Source: Pseudoduganella ginsengisoli (GTDB lineage Bacteria; Pseudomonadota; Gammaproteobacteria; Burkholderiales; Burkholderiaceae_D). From it: a stretch of DNA of 64,000 nt. Numbering within the stretch: the first letter of the stretch is position 1; the number at the start of each line of letters is the position of its first letter. Of this stretch, positions 23,491 to 30,579 are shown piece after piece. The position numbers and the translations under genes were made by a program. The DNA lies in contig NZ_WNLA01000002.1 of the NCBI RefSeq assembly GCF_009720865.1, positions 1 to 64,000 on the forward strand. Reading direction: 5' to 3'. The notes under the pieces were generated by a model that saw only the letters and a list, made by a program, of their open reading frames with translations, did no database searches and was not told where the DNA came from.

Positions 23491-24120
23491 ATGCGCGGCG
23501 ATGCGCGGGCCTGGGTCCGCATGCCATCGGGAAAGCGGCTGGATTTGCTGGACCCGACCCCGTTCGACTGGGACGATGCCGACCTGGCGCTGGGCCTGGC
23601 GCGCACTTACCGCTGGGGCGGCCATTCGGCGTGGCCGCTGCCGTTATCCGTCGCGCAGCATTCGCTGACGGTCTTGCAGTTGCGGCGCGACTGGGCCGTG
23701 CAGGCAGGCGAGGTGCTGGCGGCGGAAGTGGAATTGCGCGAACTGTTGCACGACGCGGAAGAAGGCTTGCTGGGCTTCGACTGTATCTCCGTCTTGAAAC
23801 CTTTTCTTGGCGAACAATTCAAGGAATTGAGCCGGCGCCTGGAAGACGCGGTATTTCTGCGCTATGGCTTGCCGCACTGGACCCGCGACGGCCACCGCAT
23901 CCATAAACGCGCGGACCGCCTGGCAGCCGCCAGCGAAGCTGTCCATGTGGTGGGCTGGTCGCGCGACGAAGTGCGGCAAACGCTGAAAATACGGTCGCAG
24001 CCGCTGGATGCGGATCCGCTACACGCGGTGTATGGCGGACAACCGTGGGAACCGTGGCCGCCGTCGCTGGCATGTGTGCGCTTCCTGGAAAGGTTAAATG
24101 AATTGAAGCAGCAGCTATAA
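23491..24120 (+). CDS. HD-domain phosphohydrolase
   Basis: A 209-residue protein of the YfbR-like HD superfamily. The metal-binding pattern is seen as VAQHSLTVLQL, then LLHDAEEGLLGFD with the HD doublet, and a later conserved aspartate in HKRADRLAAASEA. Members act as 5'-nucleotidases or other phosphohydrolases. ATG 23491, with GAGG upstream, is preferred over an upstream in-frame start. The gene stands alone; the AT-rich repeat region begins directly after it. Confidence 0.82.
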   Translation: MRGDARAWVRMPSGKRLDLLDPTPFDWDDADLALGLARTYRWGGHSAWPLPLSVAQHSLTVLQLRRDWAVQAGEVLAAEVELRELLHDAEEGLLGFDCISVLKPFLGEQFKELSRRLEDAVFLRYGLPHWTRDGHRIHKRADRLAAASEAVHVVGWSRDEVRQTLKIRSQPLDADPLHAVYGGQPWEPWPPSLACVRFLERLNELKQQL

Positions 24121-24176
24121 AACCCGGGATGGCTTGATCAGGTGACGTAATTGTGTGGATTTAAAGCGCTTTTCAG

Positions 24177-24310
24177 GCTTATCCACATCGTTTGTGGATA
24201 AGCATGTGGAAAAGCACCCCTTGACAGGCCGGAAACCCAGTAATGAAGCGGGTTTCAACAATTTGCTGATTTCGCAGGCAAAAATTTTCATCAAGAAAAT
24301 CAAATACTTG
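24177..24310. repeat. intergenic palindromic repeat, copy R1
   Basis: This copy lies in the 402-base gap 24121-24522, which has no convincing gene. It opens with an 11-bp perfect palindrome, GCTTATCCACA, 5 bases, TGTGGATAAGC (24177-24203). Then come the box GTGGAAAAGCACCCC (from 24206), TTGACAG, and a GAAACCC/GGGTTTC stem (24232-24256) running into TTTCAACAA. It aligns without gaps, at roughly two-thirds identity, to copy R2 exactly 1150 bases downstream. The palindrome arms differ between copies but pairing is kept. The half-site resembles a DnaA box. Confidence 0.75.
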
Positions 24311-24522
24311 CAAATCGCTTAATGCAGCACAAAAAATTATTTTTTGCCGATTGAAAAAATTGTTCGGCATTTGCTTTCAGAACAGGCAGGCCGGTGCAAT
24401 GTGCCCGGAATCCTTTGACAAATATTCAGCCGAGGAATAGTGTTGCTGAAGCGGATGCACGAATGGGAGGCCCGTGTCTGGAAGCAGTACGCGCCGACGA
24501 CAAAATTGCCACAGGAATGTGC

Positions 24523-25233
24523 ATGGACGTGAAAGAAGATAGTAGCCCGGACTGGATGATAGAAGAAGATGCGCCTGCCGGCGCGGACCCGAACGGCGCT
24601 GCCATCCCAGCCCCATGGAGAGTCTTGATTGTCGACGACGACGTCGATGTCCATGTGGTGACCAAATTCTCCCTCAGCAATGCCTGCTTCCAGGGCCGCC
24701 GCCTCAGCTTCCTGCACGCCTATAGCGGCGATGAAGCATTGTCTGTGTTGCGCGCCAACCCTGACGTGGCATTGGTATTGCTCGACGTGATTATGGAAAC
24801 CAGCGACGCCGGCTTGAAAGTCGCACGCCAAATCCGTGATGAATTACACAACAAGCTGGTGCGCATCGTGTTGCGCACGGGCCAGCCGGGCCAGGCGCTG
24901 GAACACAGCATCATCCTTGATTACGACATCAACGATTTCTGGTGCAAGAGCGACCTGACGACGCGCAAGCTGTTTACCACGGTGATTTCCTCGCTGCGCA
25001 GCTATGCGGGACTGGCGGAACTGGAACAGCGCATCAGCGGTTTGCAAGCGCAGCTGGGCCGCCAGGTGGGCTTCACGCTGGACGCCGACAACAGGATTAT
25101 CGACGCCAGCGCCAAAGCTGCGGCCCTGCTGGGCGCCACGCGTGAAGAATTGGCCGGCGCCCACGTTTCCGCCGCATCGCCGGCCTCGGCGGAAGATGCC
25201 GCCCAGGCAAAACACTGGATACGCATACAGTAG
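24523..25233 (+). CDS. response regulator: receiver domain plus PAS-like segment
   Basis: A 236-residue protein. The receiver domain (about 32-155) starts with WRVLIVDDDVDVHVV and has the acceptor Asp88 in LVLLDVIMET, then VRIVLRTGQPGQA and YDINDFWCKSDLT. These features match the receivers that normally head DUF3369/HD-GYP phosphodiesterases. Here the DUF3369 and HD-GYP parts are absent. After a short coiled coil there is only a PAS-like segment (about 178-215), and the protein then ends. ATG 24523 with AGGA six bases upstream is preferred; in-frame starts also exist at 24394 and 24517. It is bracketed by repeats R1 and R2. No kinase is adjacent. Confidence 0.82.
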   Translation: MDVKEDSSPDWMIEEDAPAGADPNGAAIPAPWRVLIVDDDVDVHVVTKFSLSNACFQGRRLSFLHAYSGDEALSVLRANPDVALVLLDVIMETSDAGLKVARQIRDELHNKLVRIVLRTGQPGQALEHSIILDYDINDFWCKSDLTTRKLFTTVISSLRSYAGLAELEQRISGLQAQLGRQVGFTLDADNRIIDASAKAAALLGATREELAGAHVSAASPASAEDAAQAKHWIRIQ

Positions 25234-25269
25234 CCATCTGCCGCGATTTTGCCGTGATTTTTACTGCAA

Positions 25270-25297
25270 CGTGCCGTCAACTTCCTTCGACGGCACG
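25270..25297 (+). terminator. hairpin after the receiver-PAS gene, no T tract
   Basis: CGTGCCGTC and GACGGCACG form a perfect 9-bp stem with a 10-base loop, 37 bases after the stop at 25233. There is no following T run, so it may be a weak terminator or a 3' mRNA-stabilising structure. Confidence 0.35.
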
Positions 25298-25326
25298 CTA
25301 AGTGGCGGATTGATAAGCGCTTTTTG

Positions 25327-25460
25327 TGATATCCACAAACAATGTGGATATCTTTGTGGAAAAGCCCCTCTTGACAGCCCGCGCGCCCTGCAACCATGCG
25401 GGTTTCAACAAATTGCCCGTTCAAAGAGCAGAATTTCTCTCTTTTAAAATCAAGTACTTG
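25327..25460. repeat. intergenic palindromic repeat, copy R2
   Basis: Second copy of the element, in the 327-base gap 25234-25560, where I find no convincing gene. Its palindrome is GATATCCACA, 5 bases, TGTGGATATC (25328-25352), with outer bases different from R1 yet still fully paired. The boxes GTGGAAAAGC (25356), TTGACAG, GGGTTTCAACAA and ATCAAGTACTTG follow at the same spacing as in R1. AAGCGCTTTT occurs upstream of both palindromes. Confidence 0.75.
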
Positions 25461-25560
25461 CGGAAGCCGTGAAATCAACGCGAAAATTTTTTGCAGGTTT
25501 ACGCGAAGGCAATTTTTGTGCATAAGTATGGCTGACTTGCGGTTCTCTTCCGTGCGGCTA

Positions 25561-25779
25561 TCAGTGTGGAATACGGCGCCGCAAGTCCGGATGCAGCAGC
25601 ACCCGTTCAATCACGTCCGGCCGCACATTGTTCGACTTTAAATACTCAATGGCGCACAAGGTGGAAAAGCACCCCTGAACAGCGATCCCTTTATTGACAA
25701 TTTCACTGCAGCGGGCATCCACGCGCTGTTGCTGGGATTGAGGCATGGCCAGCCGGTCGATAATGGTGTGTGTTTCCAT
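25561..25779 (-). CDS. small hypothetical protein (72 aa)
   Basis: A 72-residue basic protein. ATG 25779 is preferred to an upstream in-frame start because GAAGGA lies about seven bases before it. It contains QQQRVDARCSEIVNKGIAV, a CFSTLCAIEYL helix and the C-terminal VRPDVIERVLLHPDLRR. It looks like a short helical regulator or adaptor, but I do not recognise a family. The DNA for VQGCFSTL (25661-25682) contains the GTGGAAAAGCACCCC box shared with repeats R1 and R2. Its start faces away from the chromate transporter genes. Confidence 0.6.
   Translation of the reverse strand: METHTIIDRLAMPQSQQQRVDARCSEIVNKGIAVQGCFSTLCAIEYLKSNNVRPDVIERVLLHPDLRRRIPH
25661..25682. repeat. third copy of the GTGGAAAAGCACCCC box, inside the 72-aa gene
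   Basis: The 22 bases starting GTGGAAAAGCACCCCT match R1 from 24206 at 20 of 22 positions. Unlike R1 and R2 there is no palindrome upstream, and this copy is within a coding frame. Confidence 0.55.
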
Positions 25780-25862
25780 TGCATTTCCTTCGCGGTGAAC
25801 GGTCTCTGCGGCCGTGAAGGGAGTATCGAACAATAAATTGCGAAGTCAAGGATAATACTGGG

Positions 25863-26444
25863 ATGATTCCCGAAGACAACCCTGGCGGCGACCGTCGGCG
25901 GCCGCAATCCCTGGCCGACTTGTTTCTCTCTTTTACCATCCTGGCGTTGCAAGGTTTCGGCGGCGTGCTGGCTGTCGTGCAGCGCGAGCTGGTCGAACGC
26001 AAGCGCTGGCTGACGCAGGAAGAATTCACGGAAGAACTGGCCGTCGCGCAAATCATGCCAGGGCCCAATGTCGTGAACCTGTCGCTGGTAATCGGCGCCC
26101 GCTACTTCGGCATGCCGGGTGCGGCAGCCGCACTGGCCGGCATGCTGGCCATTCCGCTGCTGCTGATCATCGTCCTGGCGTTGCTGCACTCACAGTTTGC
26201 CGATCATCCGGGCGTGGCCGGCGCACTGCGCGGCATGGCGGCGGTTTCCGCCGGCATGATTGCCGCCACCGGCGTAAAACTGGCCGCGTCGCTGAAAAAG
26301 CATCCGCTGCCGCTGGTGTTTGGATTGGGGATTGCCGTGCTGGCAGTCGTGCTGCTGGTGGGGCTGCGGGCGCCGCTGCTGTACGTGCTGGCCGGACTGG
26401 GCGGGTTGTGCTGCCTGCTGACTTACCGGAGGCTCAACAAATGA
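25863..26444 (+). CDS. chromate transporter, first half-size CHR subunit
   Basis: A 193-residue CHR-family membrane protein. Family features are FGGVLAVVQRELVERKRWL near the N-terminus and AQIMPGPNVVNLS, the proline-glycine motif of the first repeat. Half-size CHR proteins usually occur in pairs with opposite topology and work together as a chromate/sulfate antiporter. AAGGA lies about 10 bases before the ATG. It overlaps the second half by ATGA at 26441-26444, so the pair is coupled. Confidence 0.92.
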   Translation: MIPEDNPGGDRRRPQSLADLFLSFTILALQGFGGVLAVVQRELVERKRWLTQEEFTEELAVAQIMPGPNVVNLSLVIGARYFGMPGAAAALAGMLAIPLLLIIVLALLHSQFADHPGVAGALRGMAAVSAGMIAATGVKLAASLKKHPLPLVFGLGIAVLAVVLLVGLRAPLLYVLAGLGGLCCLLTYRRLNK

Positions 26445-27019
26445 CGGCCACGATCGTCTTGACGTGGAGCGACTGGTTCAACTTGTTTGCCCACTATTTG
26501 CTGCTGTCGCTGATGTCGGTGGGCGGCGCCATCTCCACCACGGCGGAAATGCACCGTTTGCTGGTGGAACAGCACCACTGGCTGACGCCCCAGCAATTCA
26601 ACGACGCCATCGCCCTGGCGCAAGCCGCGCCGGGTCCCAACATCCTGTTCGTCGCCCTGATGGGATGGAAAGTCGGCTTGAATGCCGGCAGTTATACAGC
26701 GGCCGCGCTGGGTGTGGCGGTCACCATGACGGGCATCATGCTGCCCAGCACGACGCTGACGTATATGGCGTCGCAATGGCTGCACCGCAACCGCGAAAAG
26801 CGCGGCGTGCGGGCGTTTAAACAAGGCATGTCGCCCGTGGTGGTGGGCATGCTGGTGTCCACCGGCATCATCCTGGCCACGGCCAGCGCGCAGACCATCG
26901 AACAGTGGCCGCTGTGGGCCGTGTCGTTCGTGGCCGGCGTGCTGATCTGGCGCACCAGCATCCACTTGCTGTGGCTGCTGGGCGCCGGCGCCGTGCTGGG
27001 CTGGTTCCAGCTGGTCTGA
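26441..27019 (+). CDS. chromate transporter, second half-size CHR subunit
   Basis: A 192-residue partner of the preceding CHR protein. It has the parallel motifs SLMSVGGAISTTAEMHRLL and ALAQAAPGPNILFV. About six hydrophobic segments are visible. The start overlaps the stop of the first subunit by four bases. It converges with the YceI gene, with only 3 bases between stops. No chrB regulator is adjacent. Confidence 0.92.
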   Translation: MTATIVLTWSDWFNLFAHYLLLSLMSVGGAISTTAEMHRLLVEQHHWLTPQQFNDAIALAQAAPGPNILFVALMGWKVGLNAGSYTAAALGVAVTMTGIMLPSTTLTYMASQWLHRNREKRGVRAFKQGMSPVVVGMLVSTGIILATASAQTIEQWPLWAVSFVAGVLIWRTSIHLLWLLGAGAVLGWFQLV

Positions 27020-27022
27020 CGC

Positions 27023-27589
27023 TTACTCCTTGACGGATTCAATCGCGAACGTCAGGGTCACTTCATCGCTGACGTGTGGCGCGTATTTGCCTGCGCCGAA
27101 ATCCGAGCGCAGGATTTTCGCCACGGCGTTGGCGCCGCACGCGTCTTTCTTCAGCATCGGATGCGGCATGCACTGGAACGACGTCACCGTCAACGTCACC
27201 GGCTTGGTGATGCCTTTGATGGTCAGGTTGCCGTCCACCGACGCGACTTTATCGCCATTGAAGTTCACCTTGGTCGACTTGTACGTGATGGCCGGGTACT
27301 TGGCCGTGTTGAAGAAGTCTTCGCCCTGCAAGTGATTGTTGAACGTGGCATAGCCCGTGTTGACGGACTTGGCGTCAATGGTCACGTCGACGGAACCGGT
27401 CTTGGCAGCCTTGTCGATGACGATCTTGCCGGTGGTGTTGTCAAAGCGGCTGACCTGGTTCGAATAGCCGAAATGGCTGTATTCGAAACGGGGCGCCGTG
27501 TGCGTGGTGTCAATCACATAGGTTTCCGGCGCAGCGGTGGCAGCCAGCGAAAAACCAGCGGCGATCAGCAAGGCAACAATCTTCTTCAT
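27023..27589 (-). CDS. YceI-family periplasmic protein
   Basis: A 188-residue secreted protein. The signal peptide MKKIVALLIAAGFSLAATAA is followed by the YceI fold: YVIDTTHTAPRFEYSHFGYS, then GSVDVTIDAKSVNTG and DGNLTIKGITKPVTL. These proteins bind lipid-like molecules such as polyprenols in the periplasm. ATG 27589 has GGAG five bases upstream; an in-frame GTG at 27595 overlaps that ribosome site and is unlikely. A perfect 11-bp inverted repeat upstream (27673-27712) probably contains its operator and promoter. Confidence 0.93.
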   Translation of the reverse strand: MKKIVALLIAAGFSLAATAAPETYVIDTTHTAPRFEYSHFGYSNQVSRFDNTTGKIVIDKAAKTGSVDVTIDAKSVNTGYATFNNHLQGEDFFNTAKYPAITYKSTKVNFNGDKVASVDGNLTIKGITKPVTLTVTSFQCMPHPMLKKDACGANAVAKILRSDFGAGKYAPHVSDEVTLTFAIESVKE

Positions 27590-27672
27590 ATTCACTCCAG
27601 TTAATGATTAAACACATGGCGCCGGGCCTTCAGGCCGGGCATCTACGTGGGAGTGATTATGACTATCGACTA

Positions 27673-27712
27673 TTCGATTGTAAAACAGAAAATTTCCCGC
27701 ATTACAATCGAA
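27673..27712 (-). promoter_or_regulatory. 11-bp inverted repeat upstream of the YceI gene
   Basis: TTCGATTGTAA (27673-27683) and TTACAATCGAA (27702-27712) are perfect inverted repeats with an 18-base spacer. On the minus strand TTGTAA and TACAAT within the arms fall 19 bases apart and could be the -35 and -10. The repeat is about 84 bases before the start and may be both promoter and operator. Confidence 0.5.
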
Positions 27713-27723
27713 AAAATCGATGG

Positions 27724-28653
27724 TCAACGGCATTCGTTGCGCATCAGCGCTTGCGACACGTTTGAGTTTGGCGGCACGCTTTGCGTCAGCCACACGTTGC
27801 CGCCAATGGTGGAACCGGCGCCGATGGTGATGCGGCCCAATACCGTCGCTCCCGCGTAAATCACCACATCATCCTCGACAATTGGATGGCGCGGCGTTCC
27901 CTTGATCAGCGCGCCGCTGGCGTCAAGCGGGAAGCGTTTGGCGCCCAGGGTCACGTGCTGGTACAGGCGCACGCCCTGCCCCAGAATCGCCGTCTCGCCA
28001 ATGACGACGCCGGTGCCATGGTCAATAAAGAAGCTGGCGCCGATGGTGGCGGCCGGGTGGATATCGACGCCCGTCTTGGTGTGGGCAATGTCGGAAATCA
28101 GGCGCGCAATAAATGGCGAGCCCAGCTTGTGCAGCAAGTGCGCAATACGGTAGTGCAGGATCGCGATGGTGCCCGGATAGCACAGCATGATTTCCGCAAT
28201 CGACGTGGCAGCCGGATCGCCGGCAAACGCCGCATGCACGTCCGACACCAGCAGCGCCCGCACCTGGGGCAAACCGGCTGCGAACTCGCGCGTGATCGCA
28301 TGCGCTTTTTGCGTCAGCGCTTCTTCATCGAGCCCGTCAAACTGCTTATCGAACTGCAGGCCCCGGCGCACTTGTTCCGACAGGCGGTTCAGGGTCGTGT
28401 TCAGCGTATCGCCGACAAAGTAATCGATGCTTTCATCGGTCAAGTTCGGACGGCCATAATGGGTGGGGAACAGCACGGCGGAAATGCCGTCCACGATCGC
28501 CACCAGCGCTTCGCGCGATGGCAATTCGCGCACCTTGCCCTGGTGGCGGATGTTATGCGTCGCTTCGCGCGACGTACGCAACTGTTCAATCACAGGGCCC
28601 AGGTTCCAGTGCGATGCGCGCACGCCGGTGCCGTCAAAAGTATCGATGGTCAT
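27724..28653 (-). CDS. cysE: serine O-acetyltransferase (long CysE/EpsC type)
   Basis: A 309-residue acyltransferase that acetylates serine from acetyl-CoA, the first step of cysteine synthesis. The N-terminal half is helical. The C-terminal half shows the left-handed beta-helix of hexapeptide transferases, with DIHPAATIGASFFIDHGTG containing the catalytic Asp/His region, VIGETAILGQGVRLYQHVTLG, given here in separate blocks, and TPRHPIVEDDVVIYAGATVLG. It is longer than E. coli CysE (273 residues). The divergent region to the MFS gene holds several inverted repeats. Confidence 0.88.
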   Translation of the reverse strand: MTIDTFDGTGVRASHWNLGPVIEQLRTSREATHNIRHQGKVRELPSREALVAIVDGISAVLFPTHYGRPNLTDESIDYFVGDTLNTTLNRLSEQVRRGLQFDKQFDGLDEEALTQKAHAITREFAAGLPQVRALLVSDVHAAFAGDPAATSIAEIMLCYPGTIAILHYRIAHLLHKLGSPFIARLISDIAHTKTGVDIHPAATIGASFFIDHGTGVVIGETAILGQGVRLYQHVTLGAKRFPLDASGALIKGTPRHPIVEDDVVIYAGATVLGRITIGAGSTIGGNVWLTQSVPPNSNVSQALMRNECR

Positions 28654-28669
28654 GGCAAGAATGAAAACA

Positions 28670-28750
28670 AAACAATTGTTTAGCTTAATGAGCGGGTGAA
28701 GCCACGCGAAAGAATAAATTCACCCATCGATATGCGAAAAGCGCATATCG
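28670..28750. promoter_or_regulatory. divergent control region with three inverted repeats
   Basis: Between cysE (start 28653) and the MFS gene (start 28805) lie AAACAATTGTTT (28670-28681), GGGTGAA...TTCACCC (28694-28725) and CGATATGCG, 5 bases, CGCATATCG (28728-28750). The last is a perfect 9-bp inverted repeat, 54 bases before the MFS start, and looks like an operator for a dimeric repressor. Confidence 0.45.
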
Positions 28751-28804
28751 CTATCCTTCGTCATGGTGGCGTAAAATACCGGTCCGCACAAAGATACACT
28801 GCTA

Positions 28805-29992
28805 ATGAATATTCTGCTGACCGTGCTGCTGGCCGGGCTGACCATGGTGGGCCCGCTGGCCATCGACACTTACCTGCCCTCGTTCCCTGCCATCGCGCAA
28901 ACGTTCGACGCCAGCCCGATGGCGATCCAGCAAACGCTGTCGCTGTTCCTGTTTTGCTTCGCCTTCATGATGCTGTTTTACGGCACCCTGTCGGACTCCT
29001 TTGGCCGCCGCCCCGTGATCCTGTGGTCGCTGGCGCTGTACGTGCTGGCGTCCGTCGGCGCGGCGCTGGCGCCCACCTTTGGCGTCTTGCTGGCGTGCCG
29101 CGTCGTACAGGGCCTGTCATCCGGCGCCGGCTCCGTCGTGGGCCGGGCCATCGTGCAAGACCGTTTCAGTGGCGCGGCGGCGCAAAAGATTCTCGCCAAC
29201 GTCATGATGGTGTTCGGCCTGGCGCCCGCCATTGCGCCCATACTCGGCGGCTGGCTGCAAGTGTCGTTTGGCTGGCGTGCGATTTTCTGGTTCCTCACGG
29301 CGTTCGGCCTGGTGATGATCGCCGCCGTGTACCGCGCACTGCCGGAAAGCTTGCCGGTGCAGCAGCGCCACCCGTTCCACTTTGGCGCCATCGCCCGCAA
29401 TTACTGGAAAGTCGTGTGCCACCGCCAGTTCCTGCTGTTGTCGGTCGCGGTGGGCATGGCCTTTGGCGGCTTCGCGCTGTATATCGGTTCGGCCGCGTAC
29501 TTCATCATGAATATCCTGCACTTGCCGGAAACCGCATTCGCATGGCTGTTCATCCCCCTGATCAGCGGCATGGTCATCGGGTCCGCGCTGGCGTCGAAAT
29601 TCGCGCACCGTTATGCGCAAAGCACGCAAATCTGGATCAGCTATGCGCTGATGGCCGCGGCCGCCATTGCCAATGTGGCCTACAACTATGTGTTTGCCGC
29701 CGAAGTGCCGTGGGCCGTACTGCCGCTGTTCCTGTATTCGTTCGCGCTGGCGATTTCCATGCCGCCGATGACCTTGATTGCACTGAACCATTTCCCCAAC
29801 AACAGCGGCCTGGCTTCATCGATGCAATCGTTTATCCAGATGATTTTATTTGCGCTGGTGTCCGGCTTGCTGGCGCCGCTGCTGTTTGACAGCGCCTATC
29901 ACTTGGCATGCGGCGTGCTGGCTTGCCTGACTGTCAGCCTGATAGCGTGGGGGATTGCGCAACAGAATAAAGAGTTTTCAGCAAACACATAA
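28805..29992 (+). CDS. Bcr/CflA-type MFS drug exporter
   Basis: A 395-residue proton-driven exporter with 12 predicted membrane helices. Family motifs are MVGPLAIDTYLPSFPAIA in the first helix and loop, YGTLSDSFGRRPVI (motif A) and RVVQGLSSGAGSVVGRAI (motif C region). Relatives export bicyclomycin, chloramphenicol, sulfonamides or cysteine. Because the gene is divergent from cysE, cysteine or O-acetylserine export is a reasonable idea, but only inference. It may be controlled by the inverted repeats at 28694-28750. Confidence 0.9.
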   Translation: MNILLTVLLAGLTMVGPLAIDTYLPSFPAIAQTFDASPMAIQQTLSLFLFCFAFMMLFYGTLSDSFGRRPVILWSLALYVLASVGAALAPTFGVLLACRVVQGLSSGAGSVVGRAIVQDRFSGAAAQKILANVMMVFGLAPAIAPILGGWLQVSFGWRAIFWFLTAFGLVMIAAVYRALPESLPVQQRHPFHFGAIARNYWKVVCHRQFLLLSVAVGMAFGGFALYIGSAAYFIMNILHLPETAFAWLFIPLISGMVIGSALASKFAHRYAQSTQIWISYALMAAAAIANVAYNYVFAAEVPWAVLPLFLYSFALAISMPPMTLIALNHFPNNSGLASSMQSFIQMILFALVSGLLAPLLFDSAYHLACGVLACLTVSLIAWGIAQQNKEFSANT

Positions 29993-30013
29993 ATGCCGTG
30001 CTAGGATTTCTGG

Positions 30014-30565
30014 ATGGGAATCTCTTGTGTTGCTTACGCCGTCAGCGACGGCAATATCCGCCGCGTACTGGCCGACCCGCCCCTCGTGTGGCGCCTGGTC
30101 GAGCCGGAAGACGATGCGCTGTACCTTGCGGAAATCGGCTTTGACAGCTGCGCGCATGCGCCGTCCGTGCCAAGCCTCGTGTACACCGGCCACGAACGCT
30201 ACCTGCTGGACCTGGACCGCCTGTGGGATGGCCTGGGCGCCTGCCTGAAAACCTGCGCGCCGCGCATGCCATGCTTCTTTGACGATGCACAGCCGCTGGG
30301 CCACATCGATGTCGGCTATGGTCCCGCGCTGTACCACCGTTCCGCCGCCATGGCGCGCATTGCCGAAGCGTGCGCCGGCATCAGCGAAGACCAGCTGGTG
30401 GCCGCCATGAAGACGGCGGATTTTGACGGTGTTTACCTGGGCGACATGTGGGAAACCGGCAGCGCTGAACTGGCCACGTGCCTGAAGGATTGCTTTGCCG
30501 ACTTCCAAGCCTTTGCAGCATTCGCCGCGCGGCACCAGCTGGGCGCCGTCATCCACATGACTTAG
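30014..30565 (+). CDS. DUF1877 (YfbM-like) protein
   Basis: A 183-residue soluble protein with the N-terminal family pattern MGISCVAYAVSD and a C-terminal LGDMWETGSAEL...CFADFQAFAAFA region. The function of DUF1877 is unknown; E. coli YfbM is the known relative. AGGA lies upstream of the start. It sits 21 bases after the MFS stop, so it could be co-transcribed, and converges with the AraC-family gene. Confidence 0.8.
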   Translation: MGISCVAYAVSDGNIRRVLADPPLVWRLVEPEDDALYLAEIGFDSCAHAPSVPSLVYTGHERYLLDLDRLWDGLGACLKTCAPRMPCFFDDAQPLGHIDVGYGPALYHRSAAMARIAEACAGISEDQLVAAMKTADFDGVYLGDMWETGSAELATCLKDCFADFQAFAAFAARHQLGAVIHMT

Positions 30566-30579
30566 CGCCCTTAGCGCCC

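Noticed and set aside
24177..24203. Replication origin, from paired TTATCCACA DnaA-like boxes
   Set aside because: No dnaA, dnaN, gyrB or AT-rich unwinding region is nearby, and only two box pairs exist. It is kept as a repeat element, not an origin.
24221..24256. TTGACA in R1 and R2 as a promoter -35
   Set aside because: No -10-like sequence is conserved at the right spacing in the two copies.
24179..24370. Short minus-strand frames in repeats R1 and R2 that encode similar peptides (both with VETR and LFH)
   Set aside because: The two repeats align without gaps, so similar frames are expected. There is no good ribosome site, and protein identity is lower than DNA identity, which argues against coding selection.
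25270..25297. Minus-strand intrinsic terminator
   Set aside because: The stem is perfect, but neither strand has a T tract after it. It is listed only as a weak hairpin.
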